This document shows, piece by piece, positions 1 to 8,664 of a DNA stretch of 64,000 nt (position 1 is its first letter; the number at the start of each line of letters is the position of its first letter). The notes under the pieces are model-generated. The model was not told the DNA's origin. It saw only the letters and a list, made by a program, of their open reading frames with translations, and ran no database searches. Origin of the DNA: Methylocella silvestris BL2 (GTDB taxonomy: Bacteria > Pseudomonadota > Alphaproteobacteria > Rhizobiales > Beijerinckiaceae); contig NC_011666.1 in assembly GCF_000021745.1 (NCBI RefSeq), positions 1,488,001-1,552,000 of the forward strand, in the 5' to 3' direction. Both the position numbers and the translations under genes were made by a program.

Positions 1-383
1 ATCGAATTGCCGAAGGGCGTGTTCATCACGATGACGCCCTTGGCGGTCGCCGCGGCAAGGTCGATATTGTCAACGCTGACGCCGGCGCGGCCGATGACCT
101 TGAGCCGTTCCGCGCGTTCGAGAACCTTCGCGGTCACTTTTGTCACGGAGCGGATCGCCAGCCCGTCATAATCGCCGATAATTTCGGCAAGCCGCGAGCG
201 GTCCTTGCCAAGCTCCGGCTGAAAATCGACCTCGACCCCGCGCGCTTTGAAAATGGCGAGCGCGGCCGGCGAGAGCGAATCGGAAATGAGGACGCGAGGC
301 GCCAAGCGGGTGCGATCTCCAGCGATTCCATAGGGCGTCGTCGCGCCGAGACCGGCCCAAAGCAGATTGGACCGTCCCGGCAT
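1..383 (-). CDS. serA: D-3-phosphoglycerate dehydrogenase, N-terminal part (cut by window edge)
   Basis: The gene reads leftward off the window, so only about the first 127 codons are seen. It should catalyse the first step of the phosphorylated serine pathway, oxidising 3-phosphoglycerate with NAD. The visible part shows the family opening PRVLISDSLSPAAL, the stretch YDGLAIRSVTKVT and the signature GRAGVSVDNIDLAAAT followed by GVIVMNTPFGN, all typical of the SerA substrate-binding domain. The first in-frame ATG is at 383, directly after a TAG. The family alignment starts about 26 codons later, and a TTG at 305 preceded by GGAG about 11 bases upstream is an equally good start. serC, its usual neighbour, lies 3.9 kb away on the same strand. 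Confidence 0.9.
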   Translation of the reverse strand, partial: MPGRSNLLWAGLGATTPYGIAGDRTRLAPRVLISDSLSPAALAIFKARGVEVDFQPELGKDRSRLAEIIGDYDGLAIRSVTKVTAKVLERAERLKVIGRAGVSVDNIDLAAATAKGVIVMNTPFGNS

Positions 384-626
384 CTATGGGATGCGAAGGG
401 CGCATGCGCAAGGGAGCGGCGGCGTGGGTAGGGCCACAGTTTGAAGTTCGGCTTTGGGCGGGTTTCTGCCTGTCCGCTTGAGGGCCGCTACGCGCCGAGC
501 CACACATTCCGTTCGCGGCCGGGCGCGGACAGTCCCTTCGGATCACCAGAAAGTCAAAGCGGACATTCTCGCGGGACTTCGGCAACAGCTAAACTTGCGC
601 CCCGATCGCGCCTCCCGCGGAAAAGG

Positions 627-1223
627 TTAAGCTGTGGGTTTGACAGCGGTCCTGCGTGTTTGCGCCACGGTCAGCCACACGGCCGAAACGAGGAAGTAGA
701 AGGCGCCGAACGCGGCGTAAGGCGCGATATCCGTGATGCTGGGAGCAGCGTCGCCGGTCGCCAGTTTGACGAAGAAGGCGCCGGCAAGCGCCGACTGCGC
801 CCCGCTCAGAATCATCGCCCACTGCGCGCCCGCCCTCCAGCGGCGCACGCCGGTCGCCAACTGGAGCAGACCGGAGAGAATGGCCCAGACGCCGAACACC
901 GCCAGCACCGCGTACAGGCTTTGTCCAAGGGCGATGACGACCGCGATTGTAGTTACGATGCTAACCGCTGCGTTGAGCGCCTGGCTTGGATTGGCCTTCA
1001 CGCCGCCGCTGCGCTGCGCGTCGCCGATATTGGCGATCGCGTCCCACGCGGGGTAGGCGACGAGAAGCGCCGCCGCGACCGGCGGCGAGCTCTTCCCGAG
1101 GGTAAAGGCCGCCGCCACCCAGCCCACCGAAAAGGCGGCGCGGACGAAATAGTAAGATCTCAGCCATTGCGATGCGGCGTCCGAATTGGTCGTCTGGATC
1201 GTTTGATTGCTCACTGGAAACAT
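627..1223 (-). CDS. DUF308/HdeD-like multi-pass membrane protein
   Basis: About 198 residues with roughly six hydrophobic segments, beginning with LRSYYFVRAAFSVGWVAAAF and ending with a basic QTRRTAVKPTA tail. The pattern of short paired helices and the YPAWDAIANIGDA turn resemble DUF308-type proteins, for which no firm biochemical role is known. The ATG at 1223 is used because the longer reading upstream is proline/arginine-rich and runs into the divergent regulator region; a GTG at 1214 with AGG nine bases upstream is an alternative. It is divergent from an AraC-family regulator 200 bp away, which is the obvious candidate to control it. Family placement is moderate; the membrane character is clear. 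Confidence 0.7.
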   Translation of the reverse strand: MFPVSNQTIQTTNSDAASQWLRSYYFVRAAFSVGWVAAAFTLGKSSPPVAAALLVAYPAWDAIANIGDAQRSGGVKANPSQALNAAVSIVTTIAVVIALGQSLYAVLAVFGVWAILSGLLQLATGVRRWRAGAQWAMILSGAQSALAGAFFVKLATGDAAPSITDIAPYAAFGAFYFLVSAVWLTVAQTRRTAVKPTA

Positions 1224-1422
1224 CCTGTTCTGTTGGTGGAAAGGGGAGCGCCCGGTCGTGGGAGGGACGACGGGTGCGCGGGTCTGTCGCCGCATCGGTC
1301 CGGATGATTGGCAAACGCGGACCGCGCCGGATTCCGAGGACGGCATTTTATTTCAGGCCTTTTTATCGTGTAGAAACGTGCTCTTATGCTGTCTAATCTG
1401 CAGGCAGAAGCCCGGATGCGCC

Positions 1423-2337
1423 ATGATGGAAATGCTGGAAAATTTGATTGTTCGTCCGGAAGGAGAGTCGAGTGGCGCTATCTCCGGCGATCTGCTGTCC
1501 CATGTGCTGGCGCAGATCCGCCTTACCGGGGATCAGGTCTTTTCGCGGGCGCTTGCGGAGGCGGAGCAATTGGACATCGATGCTGGAGAGGCCCATGTCA
1601 TCGTGGTCACCGCTGGCGCGTTACATATTGAAAGCGATAATCAGACGCGCGCCGTCATCGACACAGGCGACTTGGTGCTGCTGCCTCGTGGCCCTGGTGA
1701 ATCGCGGCTGGTCGCGTCGCATCAACGCGTGACGCTTGTCGTCTGCCGCTTTTGGTTCGATCCAGATAGCCTTCGAAGCATGATCTTCGCTCTACCGCAG
1801 CGCATTCATATCCAGCGCGCCGATGCGGCAGGTTGGATTGATGGCATGCTGCGTTTCTTGATGATCGAGGCAGGCGACATCCAGCCCGGCGCGGCCTTGA
1901 TGATTTCCCGGATCATCGACCTTCTCGTCATCCGCGTCCTGCGCAGTTGGGTCCATAAAGGACAGACGTCCGGGTGGCTCGGAGGACTGACCGATGCGCG
2001 CATCGCCCGATCCTTGAAAGCCATCCACGAGAAGCCGATGCAGCGTTGGAGCATCAACGCCCTGGCGGACCTTGTCGGCATGTCCCGTTCCAGCTTTTGC
2101 GAACGGTTCACGGCTCTCGTCGGACGCTCGCCGCTGCGCTACCAAAATGAATGGCGCTTGGCGTTGGCGCGGGACATGCTCGCAAAGCGGGACGCTCGCG
2201 TGGGCGAGATCGGCTTGCGCATCGGCTACGAGTCGGAGGCCGCCTTCAGCCGCGCCTACAAGAAGCTCTTCGGCCATTCGCCGCGTGTAGAATATGCCCT
2301 GATGAATGAACCCGAGTCCGGGAAACTGCCTGCATAG
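1423..2337 (+). CDS. AraC-family transcriptional regulator with cupin sensing domain
   Basis: A 304-residue regulator. The N-terminal half looks like an AraC-type cupin (AHVIVVTAGALHIES, then GDLVLLPRGPGE), the sensor that binds an unknown small ligand. The C-terminal ~100 residues carry two helix-turn-helix units: WSINALADLVGMSRSSFCERF and IGLRIGYESEAAFSRAYKK, ending in the family signature FGHSPRVEY. ATG 1423 is chosen over the longer frame opening at 1207 because upstream residues are low-complexity and would cross the divergent promoter. It sits head to head with the DUF308-like gene, so that gene is its likely target. Ligand unknown. Confidence 0.88.
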   Translation: MMEMLENLIVRPEGESSGAISGDLLSHVLAQIRLTGDQVFSRALAEAEQLDIDAGEAHVIVVTAGALHIESDNQTRAVIDTGDLVLLPRGPGESRLVASHQRVTLVVCRFWFDPDSLRSMIFALPQRIHIQRADAAGWIDGMLRFLMIEAGDIQPGAALMISRIIDLLVIRVLRSWVHKGQTSGWLGGLTDARIARSLKAIHEKPMQRWSINALADLVGMSRSSFCERFTALVGRSPLRYQNEWRLALARDMLAKRDARVGEIGLRIGYESEAAFSRAYKKLFGHSPRVEYALMNEPESGKLPA

Positions 2338-2377
2338 AATTGCGCCTCCCGCACAAAATTCGCTGAACGCGCGGCCG

Positions 2378-2401
2378 GTGCGAAAATCTTGATTTTCGCG
2401 C
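2378..2401. terminator. Candidate hairpin between convergent araC-type and marR-type genes
   Basis: GCGAAAATC, TT, GATTTTCGC forms a perfect 9-bp stem (2380-2399), extendable by a wobble and a G-C pair. It lies between the stop of the AraC gene and the stop of the MarR gene. The A/T-rich base pairs next to the loop and the lack of a following T tract make it an untypical terminator. Confidence 0.4.
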
Positions 2402-2473
2402 GACGAACGTCTGTTTTCGGGAGCGATAAAAGCGGTGTGGGGAGGCCGCTTTGGGCGCTTCGCCGCCTTCCGA

Positions 2474-2923
2474 TCATTCGCGCTCCATGACCTCTATATT
2501 CGCCAGGACGCGGCGGAGCAGCGACACCAGCGTCTCCACTTCGTCCGGCGAGAGACCACGCGTCATCTCTTCATTGCTCCGCCGCAGGATGGCGCGTCCT
2601 GCGGGTAAAAGGCTTTTCGCCTTCTTGGTCAGGGAAACGAGGCTGCTGCGGCGGTCATCAGGATCGGGCTCCCTTTGGATCATGCCGTCCCGCTCCATGC
2701 GCGCGAGGAGCTGAGCCATCGTCGGCTGCTCGACTTTAGCCCAGCGGGCGAGCTCCGTCTGGGATCGGCTCTCACCGTCCTTCAACGCGGTCAAGACAGG
2801 GAGCTGAGCGGTAGCGAGCCCGAGCTTTCCGAGCCGAGCGTCTCCGATACGAGCCAGGCTGCGTGCGATCCGGCTGAAATAGTGGCCGGGATGAGCCGTC
2901 GGGTCCCAGTCGTCGCCAACCAT
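2474..2923 (-). CDS. MarR-family transcriptional regulator
   Basis: 149 residues with the MarR winged-helix layout: dimerisation helix (GHYFSRIARSLARI), recognition region QTELARWAKVEQPTMAQLLARM, the wing DPDDRRSSLVSLT and a long C-terminal helix. The DDRR wing motif is diagnostic. The start at 2923 is fixed by a TAGGAG ribosome-binding site seven bases upstream; longer readings have no such signal. The gene is divergent from an FAD monooxygenase 54 bp away, the classic arrangement of a repressor and its ligand-metabolising target. Two copies of a palindrome fill the gap, one covering the marR ribosome-binding site, so autoregulation is expected. Confidence 0.9.
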   Translation of the reverse strand: MVGDDWDPTAHPGHYFSRIARSLARIGDARLGKLGLATAQLPVLTALKDGESRSQTELARWAKVEQPTMAQLLARMERDGMIQREPDPDDRRSSLVSLTKKAKSLLPAGRAILRRSNEEMTRGLSPDEVETLVSLLRRVLANIEVMERE

Positions 2924-2925
2924 TG

Positions 2926-2960
2926 CATAGGCTCCTATGTTAATATATAGGCTCCTATGT
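2926..2960. promoter_or_regulatory. Twin MarR operators in the divergent promoter
   Basis: The 14-base unit ATAGGCTCCTATGT occurs at 2927-2940 and exactly 20 bp later at 2947-2960. Each contains the interrupted palindrome ATAGG-CT-CCTAT. The first copy covers the marR ribosome-binding site. A TTGCAT (2923-2928) and TATAGG (2946-2951) with 17-bp spacing could be the monooxygenase promoter, lying across both copies. Confidence 0.75.
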
Positions 2961-2977
2961 ATATGGAGGATCGTGTC

Positions 2978-4096
2978 ATGACAACCAAGCCAAAAATTGC
3001 CATCGTCGGAGGCGGCCCCGGCGGCTTGATGCTCGCTCGCCTGCTTCTCCTTCGTGGTTTGGAGCCGATCGTCTTCGAGCGCGACCGCCACGCCGATGAT
3101 CGCCCACAGGGCGGCTCGCTCGATCTTCACGCCGAGACCGGCCAGCGCGCGATGCGTCTCGCCGGGCTCGAACAAGAGTTCCGTGCGGCGGCGCGGCCCG
3201 AGGATCAGGGCGATCGGCTCTACGATCAGAATGGCGTGCTGCTGTTCGATCGTGATGGCGCCGGAGACAATCGTCCGGAGATCGATCGAACCGCGCTGCG
3301 CCAAATCCTGCTGAATTCGCTCCCTTCTGCTACGGTGCGCTGGACGAGCAAAGTCGACGTTGTCACCCCTCATAAGGAGGGCGGGTGCGATGTCGTCGCC
3401 GGAGGAGCGTCGGAACGCTTCGACATCGTCGTCGGCGCGGACGGAGCCTGGTCGCGCGTCCGTCCTCTACTGTCCGACGCCAAGCCGCTCTACGAGGGCG
3501 TCACGCTGGTCGAGTTCGGCTTCGACGCCGAGCGTCACCCGAAGATCGATGCGCTGGTTGGCGGAGGCAAGATGTTCGCGGTCGGCGACAACCGCGTGCT
3601 GATCGCGCAACGCAACGGCCATCATCATATCCGCGGCTATGCGGGACTGCGGATTCCAGAACAGGCCGCGCGGGATTGGATGATGACCGGCCCCGATCGC
3701 ATTCGGGCGCTGCTGCGCGATGCGTTCGCCGGCTGGGCGTCCGCGCTGACCGATATCGTCGAGAGCGGCGACTTCATCGGCGTCCGCCCGCTCCATGCGC
3801 TGCCCATCTCGCACCGCTGGCGAAGCCGGGCGGGAATCACCCTGCTCGGCGACGCCGCGCACCTGATGTCGCCCTTTAGCGGGGAGGGCGTGAACCTCGC
3901 CCTTGCCGACGCCGCCGATCTCGCCGAAGCGCTTGCCGCCCCAAAGGGATGGGAGCGGGTGGCCGCCTATGAATCCATAATGATGCAAAGGGCCCGACCG
4001 GCCGCCGAAGGAGCAGCCGAAGGCCTGAATTCCTCGATATCCTCGAACGGCGTCGCGGCTGTCCTCGATCATTATCGAGAGCGGCTTGCGGGATGA
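2978..4096 (+). CDS. FAD-dependent monooxygenase, TetX/PHBH-like
   Basis: 372 residues of a group A flavoprotein monooxygenase. Seen are the N-terminal dinucleotide motif IVGGGPGGLMLARLL (about residues 8-22) with acidic VFERD at the end of the second strand, the DG motif VVGADGAWSRVRPLL, and the GD motif LLGDAAHLMSPFSGEGVNLA. The PQGGSLDLH segment resembles TetX-type enzymes, which hydroxylate tetracyclines; whether this one does is not established. Start at 2978 follows GGAGGA with seven bases spacing. The MarR gene and twin operators next to it imply induction by a small aromatic substrate or toxin. The pair lies in the insertion separating serA from serC. Confidence 0.87.
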   Translation: MTTKPKIAIVGGGPGGLMLARLLLLRGLEPIVFERDRHADDRPQGGSLDLHAETGQRAMRLAGLEQEFRAAARPEDQGDRLYDQNGVLLFDRDGAGDNRPEIDRTALRQILLNSLPSATVRWTSKVDVVTPHKEGGCDVVAGGASERFDIVVGADGAWSRVRPLLSDAKPLYEGVTLVEFGFDAERHPKIDALVGGGKMFAVGDNRVLIAQRNGHHHIRGYAGLRIPEQAARDWMMTGPDRIRALLRDAFAGWASALTDIVESGDFIGVRPLHALPISHRWRSRAGITLLGDAAHLMSPFSGEGVNLALADAADLAEALAAPKGWERVAAYESIMMQRARPAAEGAAEGLNSSISSNGVAAVLDHYRERLAG

Positions 4097-4310
4097 GGAC
4101 GCTCCTTGAGAAGAGCTGTTCGAGCGACCGTTGCAAGCAGCCGTACCGGTCGGCTCTTGCACGGCTGATGTCCGCTGGCTGAGTCCCGCAGGCGTCCGGG
4201 ACGGGCGCAAAGCAACGCCAAACGTCCACGTCAGCGACGGCGTAGCGGATTGCCCCATGAGGGCCGCCCAGTCGAAGCTGGACGCCCGCAAGTTTTGCTG
4301 GTGTGACGCG

Positions 4311-5486
4311 TTACGCGGCTTCGGCGAAGAGCATGGCTTTCGCGCGCTCGTAGGCATAATCGAGCCAGTGCGTCAGCGCTTCGAGATCCGCGGCGTCGAC
4401 CGTCGCTCCACACCAGATGCGCAGGCCAGGGGGCGCGTCGCGATAGGAATTGACGTCGAACGCCAAGCCTTCCGCTTCGAGAAAATTGACGATTTCGGCT
4501 GCGAAGGCGGCCTCGGCCTGCTTGCCGCCAGATGTGACGGCAGGGTCAATGATTTTGAGACAGGCCGCGGTGGTCGAGCGAATCGCCGGATCCTTCGCGA
4601 GGAAGGCGACCCAGGGCGTCCGCTCGACCCAATCGGACATCACCCGATCATTGGCTTCGACGCGGGCCATCAGCGCGTCAAGCCCGCCGATCGATTTCGC
4701 CCAGCTCAGCGCGTCGAGATAATCCTCGACGCACATCATGGACGGCGTGTTGATCGTCTCGCCCTCGAAAATGGCTTCGATCAGACGGCCCTTTTCCGCC
4801 AGCCGGAACAGCTTTGGGATCGGCCAGGCCGGCGTATAGGTTTCAAGCCGCTCGACCGCGCGCGGGCTGAGGATCAGCATGCCCTGCCCCGCCTCGCCGC
4901 CAAGCACTTTTTGCCAGGAGTAGGTGACGACGTCGAGCTTGTCCCAATCGAGCTTTTGGCCGAAGGCGGCGGAGGTCGCGTCGCAGATCGTCAGACCTTT
5001 GCGGTCGGCCGGGATGAAGTCGCCGTTCTGGACGCAGACGCCGGACGTCGTGCCGTTCCAGGCGAAAATCACGTCATTGTCGAAGTTGAGGCTGGACAGA
5101 TCGACGATCTCGCCATAGTCGGCGACCGTGGCGCGGACATTCGGCAGCCGCAACTGCTCGACGACGTCGATGACCCAATGCTCGCTAAAAGCTTCCCAGG
5201 CGATCACGTCGACGCCGCGCTGGCCGAGCATCGACCACAACGCCGCCTCGACGGCGCCCGTGTCGGAGCCGGGAATGATGCCGATGCGGTAATCCGCCGG
5301 CACTTCCAGAACTTCGCGCGTCAGGTCGATGGCGAGTTTGAGCTTGGCGCGGTTGACGGCGGAGCGGTGCGAACGGCCGAGGGCGGCGTTCTGCAGATTT
5401 TCAAAGCTCCAGCCTGGCCTTTTGGACGCCGGGCCGCACGAAAAATAGGGCCGCGCCGGTTTCACGGCGGGAATCGTCGCTTGCAT
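4311..5486 (-). CDS. serC: Phosphoserine aminotransferase, alphaproteobacterial type
   Basis: 391 residues of a PLP-dependent class V aminotransferase converting 3-phosphohydroxypyruvate to phosphoserine (and serving pyridoxine synthesis). Key features are RPYFSCGPASKRPGWSF near the N-terminus, the substrate-binding LGRSHRS, GIIPGSDTGAVEAALW, and the PLP-lysine region TYSWQKVLGGEAGQGM. Start at 5486 follows AAGGA with seven bases spacing. It is divergent from argG and separated from serA, with which it would commonly be adjacent, by an accessory insertion. Confidence 0.93.
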   Translation of the reverse strand: MQATIPAVKPARPYFSCGPASKRPGWSFENLQNAALGRSHRSAVNRAKLKLAIDLTREVLEVPADYRIGIIPGSDTGAVEAALWSMLGQRGVDVIAWEAFSEHWVIDVVEQLRLPNVRATVADYGEIVDLSSLNFDNDVIFAWNGTTSGVCVQNGDFIPADRKGLTICDATSAAFGQKLDWDKLDVVTYSWQKVLGGEAGQGMLILSPRAVERLETYTPAWPIPKLFRLAEKGRLIEAIFEGETINTPSMMCVEDYLDALSWAKSIGGLDALMARVEANDRVMSDWVERTPWVAFLAKDPAIRSTTAACLKIIDPAVTSGGKQAEAAFAAEIVNFLEAEGLAFDVNSYRDAPPGLRIWCGATVDAADLEALTHWLDYAYERAKAMLFAEAA

Positions 5487-5787
5487 TTCGCCATCCTTCC
5501 AGATGTGCGCCCTTCGTTGGGGAAGGGTGTCCCGCCTATTTGGATAAGGCGAAGTCCGTTTAAGGTCAAGATGACGTATCCCTCTGCGCGGCGTTGTGTC
5601 GCCCTTTTGGCCATCAACGGCAGGAATTGCGGTGGAATAGTCACAGGGCTGACGTCCGGCGCCCGAGCGGCAACCAAGCGCGGGGTTGCGCATTGGCCTG
5701 CGAGCCGTCGGCGCCGCGGGCCGCTCCCTTGCGCCTGATCCGTCCCGCCCTATAGTTGCGCGCCCCGCCAACGCCTGCGAGTTCGCA
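5487..5787. other. Divergent serC/argG intergenic region
   Basis: About 300 bp between the two start codons. It must hold promoters in both directions, but no convincing -35/-10 pair, operator or hairpin was recognised. Open frames crossing it on either strand are extensions of serC or argG frames without family support. Confidence 0.5.
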
Positions 5788-7038
5788 ATGCCCTCCAAAC
5801 AATCAGACATCAAAAAAGTCGTTCTCGCCTATTCGGGAGGTCTCGACACCTCGATCATCCTGAAATGGCTCGAGACGACCTATGGCTGCGAAGTCGTGAC
5901 CTTCACCGCCGATCTCGGCCAGGGCGAAGAGATCGAGCCGGCGCGCCAGAAAGCCATTCTGCTCGGCGTCAAGCCGGAAAACATTTTTATCGAGGATCTG
6001 CGCGAAGAATTCGTGCGCGACTATGTGTTTCCGATGTTCCGCGCCAACGCGCAATATGAGGGGCTTTACCTGCTCGGCACCTCGATAGCGCGGCCGCTCA
6101 TCGCCAAGAAGCAGATCGAGATCGCCAAGAAAACCGGCGCCGACGCGGTCGCCCATGGCGCGACCGGCAAGGGCAATGACCAGGTCCGGTTCGAACTCTC
6201 CTATTATGCGCTGGACCCCGACATCAAGGTGATCGCGCCCTGGCGCGAATGGGACCTGACCTCCCGCACCGCGCTGATCGCCTTCGCCGAACAGCACCAG
6301 ATCCCGATCGCCAAGGACAAGCGCGGCGACGCGCCCTTCTCGGTCGACGCCAATCTGCTGCACGCCTCCTCCGAAGGCAAAGTGCTGGAAGACCCGGCCG
6401 AGGAAGTGCCGGACTATGTCTATTCGCGCACGGTCAATCCGGAAGACGCGCCCGACAAGCCGACCTATATCGAGATCGATTTCGAGCGCGGCGATCCCGT
6501 CGCCATCGACGGCGAGGCGCTGTCGCCTGCAAACTTGCTGACCCGGCTGAACGAACTTGCGCGCGTCAACGGCGTCGGGCGGCTCGATCTTGTCGAGAAC
6601 CGCTTCGTCGGCATGAAGTCGCGCGGCATGTATGAGACGCCCGGCGGCACGATCCTCTATGTCGCTCATCGCGGCATCGAATCGATCACGCTCGATCGCG
6701 GCGCAGCGCATCTTAAGGACGAGCTCGCGCCGAAATATTCCGAGCTCATCTACAATGGCTTCTGGTTCTCGCCCGAGCGCGAAATGCTGCAGGCGCTGAT
6801 CGACAAGAGCCAGGAATTCGTAGCGGGCCGCGTGCGAGTCAAACTCTACAAGGGCTCGGCGGTGGTCGTCGGCCGCTCCAGCCCCTACTCGCTCTATGAT
6901 CAGGATCTCGTGACCTTCGAGGAGGGCGCCGTCGCCTATGATCACCGCGACGCCGCCGGATTTATCAAGCTGAACGCGTTGCGGCTGCGTACGCTGGGAA
7001 AACGGGCGCGAAAAATCGCCGCCGCACAAAAGGCTTAG
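5788..7038 (+). CDS. argG: Argininosuccinate synthase
   Basis: 416 residues, the usual length. The enzyme joins citrulline and aspartate with ATP in arginine synthesis. The N-terminal N-type ATP pyrophosphatase loop [15 protein letters not shown] is at about residues 13-27; further family motifs are [30 protein letters not shown] and [12 protein letters not shown]. The ATG at 5788 aligns with the family start ([18 protein letters not shown]); the longer frame from 5686 is GC-skewed and unsupported. No regulator or arginine attenuator was seen upstream. Confidence 0.96.
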
Positions 7039-7111
7039 GCGCGCCAGCCGATCATCCGGCGTTCATGATCACGGGCCCATAACAACAACGACAACATCAG
7101 GGAGTGGCATC

Positions 7112-7621
7112 ATGCGTCGATTGATCGATATGGCGGCGGGCCTGGCGCTTACAGCCTGCGTCACAGCAGGGGGCGCTCAAGCGGCGCCCGCGTTCGGCCC
7201 CGGCCTTGGCGCGCTGGCCCAAGGCGAGGCCGCTCTGCCTCTTGAAGAGGCGCAATACGCCTGGGGCGGCCGGAACTATTGCTGGTATCCAAATGGCTGG
7301 CAGGGCCCCGGCTGGTATTGGTGCGGCTACGCATTGAGGCAAGGCTACGGCTGGGGCGGCGGCTATGGCTGGCGCGGCTGGGGCGTGCCCGGCGGCTATC
7401 GTCCGGGTTGGAACGGCGGCGGCTATCGCCCCGGCTGGAACGGCGGGGGTCGTCCGGGCTGGAACGGCGGCGGCGGAAATTGGCACGGCGGCGGAGGCGG
7501 TTGGCATGGCGGCGGCGGCCACGGCGGGGGCTGGCACGGCGGCGGCGGTGGTCATGGCGGCGGTGGTCATGGCGGAGGGGGCCACGGCGGAGGCGGCCAC
7601 GGCGGCGGCGGCCGCAGATAG
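7112..7621 (+). CDS. Secreted glycine/histidine/tryptophan-rich repeat protein
   Basis: 169 residues. Residues 1-25 form a Sec signal peptide (LALTACVTAGGAQA, cleavage near AQA-AP). The mature part contains a short aromatic segment with two cysteines (NYCWYPNG and YWCGYAL), then repeats of the PGWNGGGYR type, and finally about 60 residues of GGGHGG/GGGWHGG repeats. The start follows AGGGAG about eight bases upstream. Similar Gly-rich envelope proteins are widespread in Hyphomicrobiales with no defined function; the histidine content allows metal binding, but that is inference. Repeat number is likely to vary by slippage. Confidence 0.8.
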   Translation: MRRLIDMAAGLALTACVTAGGAQAAPAFGPGLGALAQGEAALPLEEAQYAWGGRNYCWYPNGWQGPGWYWCGYALRQGYGWGGGYGWRGWGVPGGYRPGWNGGGYRPGWNGGGRPGWNGGGGNWHGGGGGWHGGGGHGGGWHGGGGGHGGGGHGGGGHGGGGHGGGGRR

Positions 7622-7647
7622 ACGAACGGCAGACCGGCAGCCCGCCC

Positions 7648-8664
7648 TCAATCGGCGAGCGCGTCGGTCGCCCCATCGATCAGATTTGCGCGCAGCAGCG
7701 CCTCGGTTGTCGCGCGCCGGACAAGCGGACGCAGGCGCTGCTCGGTCGTCAAAATCTGCGCCTGCAACTCCTCCTGCGCCGCCAGCGCCTCGCCCAGGCC
7801 GACCGCTTTGAAGCGGCAGCGCTCGCCCGGCCGCAATTGCGCGAGGCGGCCGATATCGGCTCCGATGACATGGCCTAGCTTGGGATAGCCGCCGGTCGGC
7901 TGGCGGTCCGCCATCAGGATCAGCGGCGCGCGATCGCCGGCGATCTGAATGGCGCCAAGGGCGACGCCATCGGAGACGATATTATAGCCGCGCGCATGGT
8001 CGATCGGCGGACCGCTGAACGCATAGGCCATCCGGTCGGCGCGCGGGGTCAGGGTGAAGACTTCGCCAAAGAAGGCGGCGAGCGCCTCGGGCGCGAAATA
8101 ATCGTCCTGCGGGCCAGGCAGCACGCGGATTGGCGCTACCGACGAGGCAAGCCAGGGCGCGTCAAGCGCGGCCTCCGTCAATAAGGCGCCGGAGCCGCAA
8201 GGCAGCGCATCGCCCGCGCGCAGCATGCGCCCCTCAAGCCCGCCGATCTGCGAGCGCAAATGAGTCGCGCGGGAGCCAAGCCGGAGCGGCGTCTCAAAGC
8301 CGCCGGCGACGGCGAGATAGGCCCAGGCCCCGAACGCCCCCGCCCGCGCGGACAGGGTCTCCCCCGGCGCCAGACGTATGCGCGCCGCGACCGGCAGCGC
8401 GTCGCCATTGCGCCGCCAATCGAAAGCCCCGCCCGCGAAAGCGACGCAGAGGGGTTCATCGTCCGCACCGACGCTGAGACCGCCCACCGAAATTTCGATT
8501 GCAGCCGCGTGCGGCTCGTTCTCCAGCGCCGCGGCGACCGTGGCGAAGGCGGCCGGGTCCATCGGCCCCGCCGGCGTCACGCCATAGCGCATATAGCCGG
8601 TTCGGCCCGCGTCCTGAATCGTCGCGCCGGGGCCAGCGCCAAGGATGCGCAGGGTTCTAGCCAC
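7648..8664 (-). CDS. pxpC: 5-oxoprolinase subunit C (biotin-dependent carboxyltransferase-like)
   Basis: 338 residues resembling the KipA/PxpC family: opening RTLRILGAGPGATIQDAGRT, then YGVTPAGPMDPAAF, and the C-terminal ADRQPTGGYPKLGHVIGADI. With PxpA and PxpB it forms the ATP-dependent 5-oxoprolinase that opens pyroglutamate to glutamate. The GTG at 8664 overlaps the pxpB stop by eight bases and fits the family start; the longer frame from 8760 is an overrun inside pxpB. The overlap indicates translational coupling in a pxpA-pxpB-pxpC operon. Confidence 0.9.
   Translation of the reverse strand: MARTLRILGAGPGATIQDAGRTGYMRYGVTPAGPMDPAAFATVAAALENEPHAAAIEISVGGLSVGADDEPLCVAFAGGAFDWRRNGDALPVAARIRLAPGETLSARAGAFGAWAYLAVAGGFETPLRLGSRATHLRSQIGGLEGRMLRAGDALPCGSGALLTEAALDAPWLASSVAPIRVLPGPQDDYFAPEALAAFFGEVFTLTPRADRMAYAFSGPPIDHARGYNIVSDGVALGAIQIAGDRAPLILMADRQPTGGYPKLGHVIGADIGRLAQLRPGERCRFKAVGLGEALAAQEELQAQILTTEQRLRPLVRRATTEALLRANLIDGATDALAD

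Noticed and set aside
441-1307. 288-codon plus-strand frame
   Set aside because: It overlaps the membrane protein gene on the other strand; the translation is low-complexity and basic.
4131-5738. 535-codon open frame on the plus strand
   Set aside because: It is antisense to serC; its translation is Arg/Asp-rich without family signatures, a by-product of high third-position GC.
7365-7620. Short tandem repeats that might be read as CRISPR or a satellite
   Set aside because: They are codons for GGG/GHG repeats in a secreted Gly/His-rich protein; there are no unique spacers between conserved repeats.
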